From an uncultured Christensenella sp. (GTDB taxonomy: Bacteria; Bacillota; Clostridia; Christensenellales; DTU072), in the NCBI GenBank assembly GCA_905210905.1, contig CAJLYQ010000018.1, forward strand, positions 1-30,578: a stretch of 30,578 nt of DNA, given 5' to 3'. Positions within the stretch are counted from its first letter, which is position 1. Every line of letters begins with the position of its first letter. Shown here piece after piece: positions 15,750-23,424 of this stretch. The translations under genes and the position numbers were made by a program. The notes beneath the pieces are model-generated. The model did no database searches, had not been told where the DNA came from, and was given only the letters and a program-made list of their open reading frames with translations.

Positions 15750-17224
15750 AAAACTTATCGATAAGGGATTATCCCGAAGTGAAAAAGTCCGTATACAAAG
15801 TAGGGCATTTTGCGGGAATCGCCGGCAACGTCAATCCGGACGAACTTAACTTAGGGTACACCGCATACGCCTGCAACGCAAGGCTCGGCAGCGGCAGTTT
15901 GTTTCGGGCTCAGGGAGTGGACGTAGCGAGATTCAACGGCGTTCTGCTCCCGTCGGGGGTGACGGTCGGCAGTACGATAAGTAAGGCGATCGTGTACAAA
16001 CGCCGCAACGCGTCGACCGGGACGGAAGAAAACAGGCTTGTTATCAATACGACCGGCGGCGGAGTTTATGAAGCGAAAATAGGCGTCGACACGTCGTTTA
16101 CGAAAATAAACGTGCCGTCGGTCAGCGTCGAGATGCTTAATTTCAACGACGGTACGGGAGATCTGCTCGTTTGTTACGGCGCGGACGGCAACGTTTCTTC
16201 CTACGACGGCACGACGATAAAAACGGCTACCGGACCGAAACTTACGGGGTTGACCGTTTATAACGGCAGGGTTTTCGGTGCGGAAAAGGGTTCGAACAAA
16301 CTGCGTTGCAGCGAAAAGAACAATCCGCTCGGTTGGGCGAGCGAGTCCAAAGGCGCGTTTTCCGTAACTTTCCCGGACGAAGGGGGAGAGATAAAACGAG
16401 CCGTTCCCTGCGGAGAGAATCTGTACGTTTTCCGCGACTACGCCGTTTACAAACTGACAGGTTACACGGACAGAAACGAATACGCGCTTACCAAAATATT
16501 TTATTCGCAGAATCCTATTTATCCCGACACGGTCGGGGTGAACGGCGAGAAAGTTTATTTCCTTGCCGAAGACGGATTTTTCGAAATAAAAAACGGTTCG
16601 GTCGGCAGAACGTGGAGAGACGAAGGGTTGCTGATCGAAGACAAAACCTACGCTTCGGGAACGTGTTATAACGGAACGTATTACGTCGCGGCGAAACTGT
16701 ACACCGACGGAACGGGCGACGTTGGGGACGAAACGCATTGCGTGAAAAACAACGGAATAGTGGGTATCGAGGCGGACACCGGGGCGGTCACCGCAATACG
16801 CGGAGCGGACGTAAAAAGTTTTCTTCCGTGTTTTATAGACGGTAAAAGTTATCTGTTTTTGGTCAACTCGGCAGGGTATCGCGGAATGAACCTTTCTATG
16901 TTTACCCCGGACGGAAAAATTTACGGAACCGTTCCGCAACTGCGTTGGTACAGCCCTACGATAACGCTCGGCAGACGCGGCGAAGACAAAACGATAAGAC
17001 GGATAAACGTTCTTGCCAGGACGGATATGACGCTCGGCGTCGCAAGCGAAAGCGGAGTGAAAACTTTTGCCCTTACCGGCAGTCTGAAAACGCAAAGCGT
17101 GGCGGTAAATCTCAGATGCGAACGGGCGGGTATAACCGTCGTTTCTTCCTCGCCCGATTTTGCGCTCGACGGGTTCGAGGTGGAGTACGAAACCACGGAA
17201 AGGAGAAGTTATGGAGCAAATTGA
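15746..17224 (+). CDS. Beta-propeller-like packaged-DNA stabilisation protein (P22 gp10-like)
   Basis: A 492-aa, almost all-beta protein with repeated short strands of the type NRLVINTTGGGVYEAKI, LLVCYGADGNVSSYDGT, GLTVYNGRVFGAEKG, LYVFRDYAVYKLTGY, VYFLAEDGFFEI and SYLFLVNSAGY, suggesting a multi-blade beta-propeller. Length and position correspond to P22 gp10 (about 470 aa), which closes the portal vertex after packaging and carries the tail needle or spikes. The C-terminal region forms a separate beta domain. Assignment rests on gene order and repeat pattern; a tail-hub or receptor-binding role is an alternative. Confidence 0.7.
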   Translation: MKNLSIRDYPEVKKSVYKVGHFAGIAGNVNPDELNLGYTAYACNARLGSGSLFRAQGVDVARFNGVLLPSGVTVGSTISKAIVYKRRNASTGTEENRLVINTTGGGVYEAKIGVDTSFTKINVPSVSVEMLNFNDGTGDLLVCYGADGNVSSYDGTTIKTATGPKLTGLTVYNGRVFGAEKGSNKLRCSEKNNPLGWASESKGAFSVTFPDEGGEIKRAVPCGENLYVFRDYAVYKLTGYTDRNEYALTKIFYSQNPIYPDTVGVNGEKVYFLAEDGFFEIKNGSVGRTWRDEGLLIEDKTYASGTCYNGTYYVAAKLYTDGTGDVGDETHCVKNNGIVGIEADTGAVTAIRGADVKSFLPCFIDGKSYLFLVNSAGYRGMNLSMFTPDGKIYGTVPQLRWYSPTITLGRRGEDKTIRRINVLARTDMTLGVASESGVKTFALTGSLKTQSVAVNLRCERAGITVVSSSPDFALDGFEVEYETTERRSYGAN

Positions 17225-17300
17225 AAATAAACTCAACGAAATAATAAGAAGGATATTGATTCTGACCGAGAAAGTGGACGAACTCGGTTCGGGGTCGTAG
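17211..17300 (+). CDS. 29-aa phage small ORF
   Basis: ATG at 17211 behind AAGGAGAAG (17200-17208), ending with TAG at 17298-17300. It starts inside the last 14 nt of the preceding gene in another frame. The product is one amphipathic, coiled-coil-like helix (MEQIENKLNEIIRRILILTE then KVDELGSGS). It lies where P22 has the trimeric coiled-coil needle gene 26, but is far too short to be a needle. Too short for family assignment; the good Shine-Dalgarno and tight packing argue that it is translated. Confidence 0.55.
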   Translation: MEQIENKLNEIIRRILILTEKVDELGSGS

Positions 17301-17310
17301 CGGAGGAAAG

Positions 17311-17562
17311 ATGTGGGAAAAAATTTTACAAATGGCGGCGGAGTCGGGCGTGTGGGCGGTAATGTTCGTCGTGTTGTTTTATAAACAGATGAAAGAGAGT
17401 AAACAACGCGAAGACAAGTACCAGTCCACCATAGACGCGCTCGCCGAAAAACTTAAAGCGATAGCGGAAATCCGCAACGATATTGCGGACATAAAAAACG
17501 CCGTTCTTACAGGTAAAACCGACGGCTTAAAGCAGGAAGAATCTACCGAAAAGAAGGCGTAA
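17311..17562 (+). CDS. BhlA/UviB-type holin-like protein
   Basis: An 83-aa protein with one N-terminal hydrophobic segment (about residues 10-26, SGVWAVMFVVLFYKQMKES) followed by a charged coiled-coil tail. The motif GVWAVMFVVLFYKQMKESKQ matches the BhlA/UviB family of phage and bacteriocin-associated holins, which permeabilise the membrane. No endolysin gene follows; the next feature is a terminator. The Shine-Dalgarno is GGAGGAAAG. Last gene of the virion cassette. Confidence 0.82.
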   Translation: MWEKILQMAAESGVWAVMFVVLFYKQMKESKQREDKYQSTIDALAEKLKAIAEIRNDIADIKNAVLTGKTDGLKQEESTEKKA

Positions 17563-17570
17563 AACAAGAA

Positions 17571-17599
17571 AAAAGCGGCTTTGCGATAAAGCCGCTTTT
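17571..17599 (+). terminator. Bidirectional terminator ending the virion cassette
   Basis: AAAAGCGGCTTT (17571-17582) pairs with AAAGCCGCTTTT (17588-17599): a perfect 12-bp stem with loop GCGAT and terminal T/A runs on both strands. It lies between the holin gene (+) and the nucleotidyltransferase gene (-), which converge here. Confidence 0.88.
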
Positions 17600-17606
17600 C
17601 TAATAC

Positions 17607-18320
17607 CTAAAAAGCCTTTTCGGTAGCCGAAACACGCTTTTCAGCCAAATATTTGTTCGTTTCGTAATACGACGGAAGAGTGCCTACGTCCGACCAGTAA
17701 GCGTAGTCGACGTGAGCGTAAGCGGTATGAACGAGTCTAGGGATAAGGTTCTTGCCGAAGTCGTAAAATCCGTCCGGGATAAGAGAAAGAATTTTACTGT
17801 TTACGACGTAAAGACCAGTGTTTACCAAAGCCGGGAAATCAATGTTTGGTTTTTCCACGAAATCGGTAATTCTGCCGGAAAAGTCGGTTTTTATCACGCC
17901 GAAAGCGGACGGGTGGGGGGTTGGCTGAGCGACGACGGTGAAGAGAGAATTTTTTTCTTTGTGGAACGCCGCCGCTTTGCTCAGGTCGGTTTCGCAGTAC
18001 GAGTCGCCGCTGAGTACGAAAAAGTCGTCGCCTAAAAACGCCGCCGCTTTTTTCACTCCGCCGGCAGTGCCGAGCGGCTCGTTTTCCACGAAATAAGTCA
18101 GTTTTACTCCGTAGTTTTCTCCGTTGCCGAAATAGGATATTATTCTGTCGGCAAGGTACCCGACGGTCACTCCGATATCCGCCACGCCGTGTTTTTTCAA
18201 CAAGTTAATCGAATATTCCATTACCGGTTTGTCGATAAGTTTAACCATAGGTTTAGGCAAGTCGCGTGTAAGCGGCATCAGCCGCGTTCCTTTTCCGCCC
18301 GCCATAATAATTGCTTTCAT
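17607..18320 (-). CDS. Sugar-phosphate nucleotidyltransferase
   Basis: A 237-aa nucleotidyltransferase with the signature GGKGTRLMPLT (8-18) and the PKPMVKLIDKPV segment, followed by GTAGGVKKA (about 88-96) and a metal-binding SGDSYCETD. It makes NDP-sugars from a sugar-1-phosphate and an NTP. Short length with no C-terminal beta-helix places it near mannose-1-phosphate guanylyltransferase or the HddC/RfbA-like group; the exact sugar and nucleotide are not predictable. No sugar-pathway partner is adjacent. The ATG follows AAGGAG. It runs divergently from the RNase J operon. Confidence 0.88.
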   Translation of the reverse strand: MKAIIMAGGKGTRLMPLTRDLPKPMVKLIDKPVMEYSINLLKKHGVADIGVTVGYLADRIISYFGNGENYGVKLTYFVENEPLGTAGGVKKAAAFLGDDFFVLSGDSYCETDLSKAAAFHKEKNSLFTVVAQPTPHPSAFGVIKTDFSGRITDFVEKPNIDFPALVNTGLYVVNSKILSLIPDGFYDFGKNLIPRLVHTAYAHVDYAYWSDVGTLPSYYETNKYLAEKRVSATEKAF

Positions 18321-18430
18321 TTTTCTTCTCCTTGCCGGAGAATTATCGCCCGAAAACGTTTTCTTTATACAAAAAAGCCGTTTTTTGTCTGCAAATCGAC
18401 GGCGCAGACGGTTATATTCGCCGTAAACAC

Positions 18431-18459
18431 TTGAAATTTCCCTTTATTTACTATATAAT
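18431..18459 (+). promoter_or_regulatory. Sigma-70 promoter of the RNase J operon
   Basis: TTGAAA (18431-18436) and consensus TATAAT (18454-18459) with exactly 17 nt between. Predicted start near 18466, giving a 5' leader of about 70 nt before the RNase J ATG. Confidence 0.8.
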
Positions 18460-18536
18460 TTTTATAAGTATAAACACGAAGTAAACGGTTCGCATAAGAA
18501 CCGACGTTATAAAAAAATTCAAACAGAGGTTAGTTA

Positions 18537-20180
18537 ATGGCAAAAAAATTAAAAATATCCTTTCTCGGCGGAGTAGGCGAGATCGGAAAAAATATGACGG
18601 TATTCGAGTTCGGCGAAGATATGATAATCGTCGACGCGGGGCTTACGTTCCCGGACACGGAAGAAACCCCCGGCGTGGAATCGGTTATTCCCGACTACGG
18701 ATACGTTAAACAAAACGCGGACAGAGTTCGCGGAATTTTCATCACGCACGGTCACGAAGACCATATAGGAGCGTTGCCGTTCCTTCTCAAAGACGTTAAA
18801 GCCCCGGTTTACGGAAGCAATCTCGCACTCGGACTTTTGGACAGCAAACTCACCGAGCATAAGATAAAAAACTCGTCCTTAAACACCGTAACCGACAGAC
18901 AAGTCGTTAAAGCCGGCGTTTTCAGTATCGAGTTTATTCGCGTAACGCATTCCATAGCCGGAGCGTACGCTTTGGCGATAACAACGCCGCGCGGAGTGAT
19001 TTTCGTTACGGGCGATTTCAAAATCGATCACACCCCCATCGACGGCAAATGCACCGACCTTACGCGCATTGCGGAAATAGGAAGCAAAGGCGTGCTGCTC
19101 CTTATGATGGATTCCACCAACGTGGAAAGAAACGGTTGCAGTATGAGCGAAAGAAACGTCTTCCGTTCGCTCGACGCACAGTTTGCGACCAACGAAGACA
19201 AGCGTATCATCGTAGCGACGTTCGCAAGCAACATTCACAGGGTTCAACAAATAATAAACTGCGCGATAGAACATAAACGCAGAGTTGCGTTTTCCGGACG
19301 GAGCATGATAAAAATCGCAGAGATTGCGAGAACGCTTGGAGAACTGAAATATCCCGACGACGCGGTCGTCGACATCGACAAAATTTCCAAAGTTCCTTAC
19401 GACAGACTTTGCATTATTTGTACGGGAACGCAGGGAGAAACGGGCAGCGCGCTTACGAGAATGAGCAACGACGATTTCAAAAAAGTAAAAATCAACGAAC
19501 TCGACTGCGTTTTGTTCAGTTCGTCCGCTATTCCCGGCAACGAAAAAATGATTTACAACGTGATAAACAAGTTGTCCCGTCACGGCGCAAGCGTGGTTTA
19601 CAGCGCGCTCAGCGAAATACACGTTTCCGGGCACGCGTGCAAGGAAGAACTGAAACTTATGTTCAGTTTGGTTAAACCTAAATATTTTATCCCGATGCAC
19701 GGCGAGTATCGGCATCTGATGTTGCATAAAGAACTTGCGCTCGAAATGGGAATCGGCGATAAAAACGTGTTTATACCCGATTTAGGCAACTGCGTGGAAA
19801 TCGATAAAAGCGGTATAAAACGCGCTCAGGACGTACAAAGCGGACGGTATTTTGTGGACAAAAACAATTTACTCGGCGACAGCGAAGAACTTATGACCGA
19901 ACGCAAGATTATGGCGAGCGACGGTTGCGTTGCGGTAGACGTGTGTCTTGCTTGTGCGACTTTGGACGAAAATCCGCCGCTTATTCGGGCAAAAGGTATC
20001 GATATAGGGGAAAAACTCACAGAAGAACTCGTAAACGATATTGCGTCGATGATAGTCGGCGAAGATTTGGAAACCTTGGGAACGGGGGAAGCGTCGATAA
20101 GGATACGCAAACTCGTAGCGAAAAAACTGCAAAAGCGGTTGGCGCGCAGACCCATCGTAATGGTGACGGCGAGAGAATGA
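18537..20180 (+). CDS. rnj: Ribonuclease J
   Basis: A 547-aa metallo-beta-lactamase/beta-CASP ribonuclease, the usual length for RNase J, which has 5'-3' exonuclease and endonuclease activity in mRNA decay and rRNA maturation in Firmicutes. Seen: the zinc motif HGHEDHIG (71-78), VTHSIAGAYAL and VTGDFKIDHTP, the beta-CASP core with FSSSAIPGNEKMI, HVSGHACKEEL and FIPMHGEYRHL, and the C-terminal dimerisation domain ending in RRPIVMVTARE. First gene of a probable five-gene operon. The stop codon overlaps the next start (ATGA). The Shine-Dalgarno (AGAGGT) is modest. Confidence 0.96.
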   Translation: MAKKLKISFLGGVGEIGKNMTVFEFGEDMIIVDAGLTFPDTEETPGVESVIPDYGYVKQNADRVRGIFITHGHEDHIGALPFLLKDVKAPVYGSNLALGLLDSKLTEHKIKNSSLNTVTDRQVVKAGVFSIEFIRVTHSIAGAYALAITTPRGVIFVTGDFKIDHTPIDGKCTDLTRIAEIGSKGVLLLMMDSTNVERNGCSMSERNVFRSLDAQFATNEDKRIIVATFASNIHRVQQIINCAIEHKRRVAFSGRSMIKIAEIARTLGELKYPDDAVVDIDKISKVPYDRLCIICTGTQGETGSALTRMSNDDFKKVKINELDCVLFSSSAIPGNEKMIYNVINKLSRHGASVVYSALSEIHVSGHACKEELKLMFSLVKPKYFIPMHGEYRHLMLHKELALEMGIGDKNVFIPDLGNCVEIDKSGIKRAQDVQSGRYFVDKNNLLGDSEELMTERKIMASDGCVAVDVCLACATLDENPPLIRAKGIDIGEKLTEELVNDIASMIVGEDLETLGTGEASIRIRKLVAKKLQKRLARRPIVMVTARE

Positions 20181-20773
20181 GAGCGGAAGTAAGCGAGAAA
20201 CTGCGCTTTATGAGAGAAGACGCGGCGGCAAGAAATTTGCCGGTAATGCGCGAGCGCACGGCGGCGTTTTTATCGGCGGTTGTCGCCGATAAAAACCCGT
20301 TGCAAGTGCTCGAAATCGGCACGTGCACGGGCGTGAGCGGTTTGACCGCTCTCGCCGCCGGAGCGCAAAAACTGACTACCGTAGAACTCGATCCCGACCG
20401 TGCGTACGAGGCGCGAAGAAACTTCGCGGAATGCGGATACGGCTCAAGAGTAACGGTAATCGAGGGCGATTGCAGGGAAATAATCGGATATCTCGAAGGC
20501 AACGTATACGATCTGGTTATTCTCGACGGACCGAAATCCGACCTGTGGACGCAGTTCGACGAATGTGTAAAAATGCTGAAAAAAGGCGGAGTCGTGTTTA
20601 TAGACGACGTAAACTATCACGGAATGATAGCCGCCGAAGGCGCGCCGCATAAACAACGTACGATAATACGCAATATGCGAGAGTTTCTTGCGAAACTGAA
20701 AACCGACGAAAGGGTAAAAACTACTTTTTACGACGACGAAGACGGCTTTGCCGTTGCGGAGAAAATAATATGA
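20177..20773 (+). CDS. trmR: TrmR/YrrM-like tRNA 5-hydroxyuridine O-methyltransferase
   Basis: A 198-aa class I O-methyltransferase. SAM motif I is EIGTCTGVSG (46-55), and the metal/catalytic acids are Asp117 (VILDGPKSD) and Asp143-Asp144 with Asn146 (FIDDVNYHG). The start is ATG 20177, inside the RNase J stop (ATGA); the frame is open further upstream only as RNase J shadow. In Bacillus subtilis the homologous YrrM (TrmR) methylates 5-hydroxyuridine at tRNA position 34 to 5-methoxyuridine, and lies beside the U32-family genes yrrN and yrrO. The same neighbourhood here strongly supports this function over catechol-type methylation. Confidence 0.85.
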   Translation: MRAEVSEKLRFMREDAAARNLPVMRERTAAFLSAVVADKNPLQVLEIGTCTGVSGLTALAAGAQKLTTVELDPDRAYEARRNFAECGYGSRVTVIEGDCREIIGYLEGNVYDLVILDGPKSDLWTQFDECVKMLKKGGVVFIDDVNYHGMIAAEGAPHKQRTIIRNMREFLAKLKTDERVKTTFYDDEDGFAVAEKII

Positions 20774-21972
20774 AAAGACCCGAACTTCTTGCGCCCGTAG
20801 GAGGCGCGGACAAACTGCCTTATGCGCTGCATTTCGGTGCGGACGCCGTTTATTTAGGCGGAAAAAACTTCGGACTGAGAGCGTTCAGCGACAACTTCGA
20901 CGACGAAGAAATGTCGAAAGCGATAAGTTTCGCCCATTCGTTAGGGAAAAAAGTTTACGTCACGCTGAATATTTTTGCGAAAAACGCAGACTTCGGCGAA
21001 ATGGGCGAATACGTGCAAAAACTCGTTTCTTTCGGCGCGGACGCGGCGATTGTAAGCGACCCCGGCGTGGTTGATTTCGTAATGAAAACCGCCCCCGAAC
21101 TCGACGTCCACCTGTCTACGCAAGCCAACACGACCAACAAATACGCCGCGGCGTTCTGGGCGAAACAAGGCGTAAACAGAATAGTTCTCGCAAGAGAACT
21201 TACGCTCGACGAAATTAAGGAAATCAAAGATTATTTAGGCGACGACGCCGAAATCGAAGTTTTCGTGCACGGCGCGATGTGCATAAGTTATAGCGGAAGA
21301 TGTTTGTTGAGCACTTACCTTACACCCCGTGACAGCAACCGCGGAGAGTGCGTGCAGGCGTGCAGATGGGATTACGAAATAAGAGAAAAAGGCAAAGACG
21401 GATTTTTGCCGATAAGCGAAGACGGCAGGGGAAGTTATATTCTAAATTCGAAAGACCTCTGCACGATGCCGTTTTTGGATAAAATCATCGAAGCCGGCGC
21501 GTCGTCGCTGAAAATCGAAGGGCGAATGAAATCCGCTTACTACGTCGGAGCGGCGGTGAGAGCGTACAGAAAGCGCATAGACGACTATTTGAGCGGTAAA
21601 CCGTACGACGAAGAACTCGTGAAAGAACTCGAAAAAATAACGCACAGAGAGTATACGAGCGGATTTTATCTCGGCAAGGCGGAACAGTGCTACGAAACGA
21701 GCAAACCCGCCAACGACTACCGTTATTGCGCGGACGTGACGGGCTACGACGAAGAAAAAGGACTGCTCGAAATCGTGCAGAGAAACCGTTTTTACGAGGG
21801 TGACGAACTGGAAACGGTGTCAAATCTCGGAGAAAAAACGCTTAAAGCGACGGAAATATACGACGAAAAAGGCAATCGCGTTCCCGATTGCAAATATGTT
21901 ATGCAAAAACTTTTCGTGAAAACCGACGTTAAACTCGAAAAGTACGATATGCTGAGAAAAAAGATAAACTGA
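20770..21972 (+). CDS. trhP: U32 family protein, TrhP-like tRNA uridine 5-hydroxylation factor
   Basis: A 400-aa member of the U32 'peptidase' family. The family signature appears as EVFVHGAMCISYSGRCLLS (163-181), and Cys171, Cys178, Cys194 and Cys198 (RGECVQACRW) are placed to bind an iron-sulfur cluster. The N-terminal half (APVGGADKLPYALHFGADAV) is the usual TIM-barrel-like part. In E. coli (TrhP/YegQ) and B. subtilis (YrrN, YrrO), this family makes 5-hydroxyuridine at tRNA position 34. Being coupled (ATGA) behind a TrmR-like methyltransferase, it probably supplies TrmR's substrate. Only one U32 gene is visible here, against two in B. subtilis. Confidence 0.87.
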   Translation: MKRPELLAPVGGADKLPYALHFGADAVYLGGKNFGLRAFSDNFDDEEMSKAISFAHSLGKKVYVTLNIFAKNADFGEMGEYVQKLVSFGADAAIVSDPGVVDFVMKTAPELDVHLSTQANTTNKYAAAFWAKQGVNRIVLARELTLDEIKEIKDYLGDDAEIEVFVHGAMCISYSGRCLLSTYLTPRDSNRGECVQACRWDYEIREKGKDGFLPISEDGRGSYILNSKDLCTMPFLDKIIEAGASSLKIEGRMKSAYYVGAAVRAYRKRIDDYLSGKPYDEELVKELEKITHREYTSGFYLGKAEQCYETSKPANDYRYCADVTGYDEEKGLLEIVQRNRFYEGDELETVSNLGEKTLKATEIYDEKGNRVPDCKYVMQKLFVKTDVKLEKYDMLRKKIN

Positions 21973-21982
21973 CGGAGGACTT

Positions 21983-23032
21983 ATGCTGGGTAAAGATACG
22001 ATAATCTTCGTAGGCGGAGAAGAAAACCACTTCGCACCGGTGATCGGAGAGATAAACAAAGACGTCGCGTTCCTTGCCGTATACGTTCCGTTTTCTCGTG
22101 TGGAAAACAAATTAAAAGTAAAGATAAAACGTCCTTATGGGTTCTTTTTAGAAAAGGTTTGGTTGCCCGTAAAGAAAGTTTTACATAAGGTAAACGCTAA
22201 AGTGCAAGTGTCGGACGAGCCGTTTTCGTACGATGCGTCCGGCAAGAAAAAAACGCTTAATATGCTGTTTCGGTACGCGCCGAGCGCAATCGTGGTAAGC
22301 GACCCGGAGATACTCGAATCGATGAAGACGGGGATAAAGCGGTCGGGAATGAACGTAAAAATATACGTGTATTCCGACGATATAGGGTTTAATTACGACC
22401 TTGTGAGAAAGGACGTGGCGCATTACTTCGTAGACAATATCGCCGTCAGGGACGAACTGAGAAAACGCGGTTTGGCGGCGGCGCAAATCGGCGTCAACCC
22501 CTTGCCGGTGGAAGGCGAGTTTTACGAAAGTTCGGATATAGGCGAGGCAAAACAAAAATTAGGGTTCGAACCTACGCAAAGACTGTGCCTTATTTTGCCC
22601 GAAGGCAAATTTTTCGATATAGGAAACGTTCCGAGCGACGTCGCTTTCGTGGTGAGAAAATGCGACGCGGAAATTATGAAAGCCGAAGAGCAAGGAATAA
22701 AAGTTGCGGAAACCGTCGGAGAAAAAGAACTTATGGCGTCTTGCGATTACGTCGCTACGAGATACGCCCCGTATTCGATAAAACGCGCGTCCGCTTTGCA
22801 TAAAAAAGTAATTATTCTTTCCGATTCCACGGAAAAGAACGACGCCGCAGACTATCTCGTCGTAGACGAAAGAACCGCTTGCGCGTCCACGGGAGCGGAA
22901 TTAAAAACCGTAATCGAAATGATCGACGCAGGCGAAATATGCCTTAAAGGCGAAGAAACCGACTCAAAAAGCGCAGAAAAAATCGCCTACGAAATTAAAG
23001 AACTCGTCAAAGGCGCAAAACAATCGCAGTAA
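21983..23032 (+). CDS. Unknown 349-aa protein, faint glycosyltransferase-B resemblance
   Basis: I do not recognise this gene with confidence. It is soluble, with no signal peptide or membrane segment. The central part (YFVDNIAVRDELRKRGLAAA followed by QIGVNPLPVEGEFY) resembles the linker of GT28/MurG/UgtP-type glycosyltransferases, where a 'drop-in' sequence is followed by GxPV and a serine/phenylalanine. The following strand LCLILPEGKFFD sits where family members have LLxxGG, which is degenerate here. The C-terminal part has alternating strands and helices. It may be a degenerate or divergent GT-B protein, or unrelated. It is 10 nt after trhP with Shine-Dalgarno GGAGGA, so part of the RNase J operon. 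Confidence 0.6.
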   Translation: MLGKDTIIFVGGEENHFAPVIGEINKDVAFLAVYVPFSRVENKLKVKIKRPYGFFLEKVWLPVKKVLHKVNAKVQVSDEPFSYDASGKKKTLNMLFRYAPSAIVVSDPEILESMKTGIKRSGMNVKIYVYSDDIGFNYDLVRKDVAHYFVDNIAVRDELRKRGLAAAQIGVNPLPVEGEFYESSDIGEAKQKLGFEPTQRLCLILPEGKFFDIGNVPSDVAFVVRKCDAEIMKAEEQGIKVAETVGEKELMASCDYVATRYAPYSIKRASALHKKVIILSDSTEKNDAADYLVVDERTACASTGAELKTVIEMIDAGEICLKGEETDSKSAEKIAYEIKELVKGAKQSQ

Positions 23033-23058
23033 TCGTAATATAGATTCGGGAGTAGTGT

Positions 23059-23358
23059 ATGACGACGAACGAAGTAACGCAAAGAATATGGTTTTTCCGA
23101 AATAAAAAAGGGTTGAGTGCGAGAGAACTCAGTTATCGGGTCGGCAAACACGACGGATATATTAACAAACTAGAGAGTAAGGATTTTAATTTGCCGGTAG
23201 ATATGCTGCTTAAAATTATGGAAGAACTTGACGTTTCTCCGGAAGAATTCTTTTCCGATAATTATCGCGAGTATTCGATAGACAGTGAGTTAAGAAAGTT
23301 GTACGAAGAGTTAGACGAAGAAAGAAAACAAGCCTTGATAAAACTGTTATCTAAGTAA
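23059..23358 (+). CDS. XRE family helix-turn-helix regulator
   Basis: A 99-aa Cro/CI (XRE)-type DNA-binding protein. The helix-turn-helix is at about residues 10-40: RNKKGLSARELSYRVGKHDG then YINKLESKDF, followed by the helix NLPVDMLLKIMEELDVSPEEFF. The short acidic C-terminal helix (DEERKQALIKLLSK) is typical of small housekeeping XRE proteins. It begins 26 nt after the unknown gene with GGGAG upstream, and is followed at once by a strong terminator, so it closes the operon. Targets are unknown. Confidence 0.88.
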   Translation: MTTNEVTQRIWFFRNKKGLSARELSYRVGKHDGYINKLESKDFNLPVDMLLKIMEELDVSPEEFFSDNYREYSIDSELRKLYEELDEERKQALIKLLSK

Positions 23359-23367
23359 TTTTAATAG

Positions 23368-23400
23368 AAAAGCCCGTCGGCGACGGGCTTTTATTTTTTT
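23368..23400 (+). terminator. Intrinsic terminator of the RNase J operon
   Basis: AAAAGCCCGTC (23368-23378) pairs with GACGGGCTTTT (23382-23392), followed by ATTTTTTT. It can also act on the convergent gene ending at 23425. Confidence 0.92.
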
Positions 23401-23424
23401 CGTATTTTTGGCGTTTAGGGGTGC

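Noticed and set aside
15851..17236. A 461-codon open frame on the minus strand opposite the gp10-like gene
   Set aside because: It is antisense shadow: the composition is Arg/Val/Phe-rich, no motif is present, and the plus strand carries a well-placed gene with Shine-Dalgarno and overlaps.
9540..17620. Attachment-site direct repeats flanking the virion cassette
   Set aside because: I compared the two flanks by eye and found no convincing shared core.
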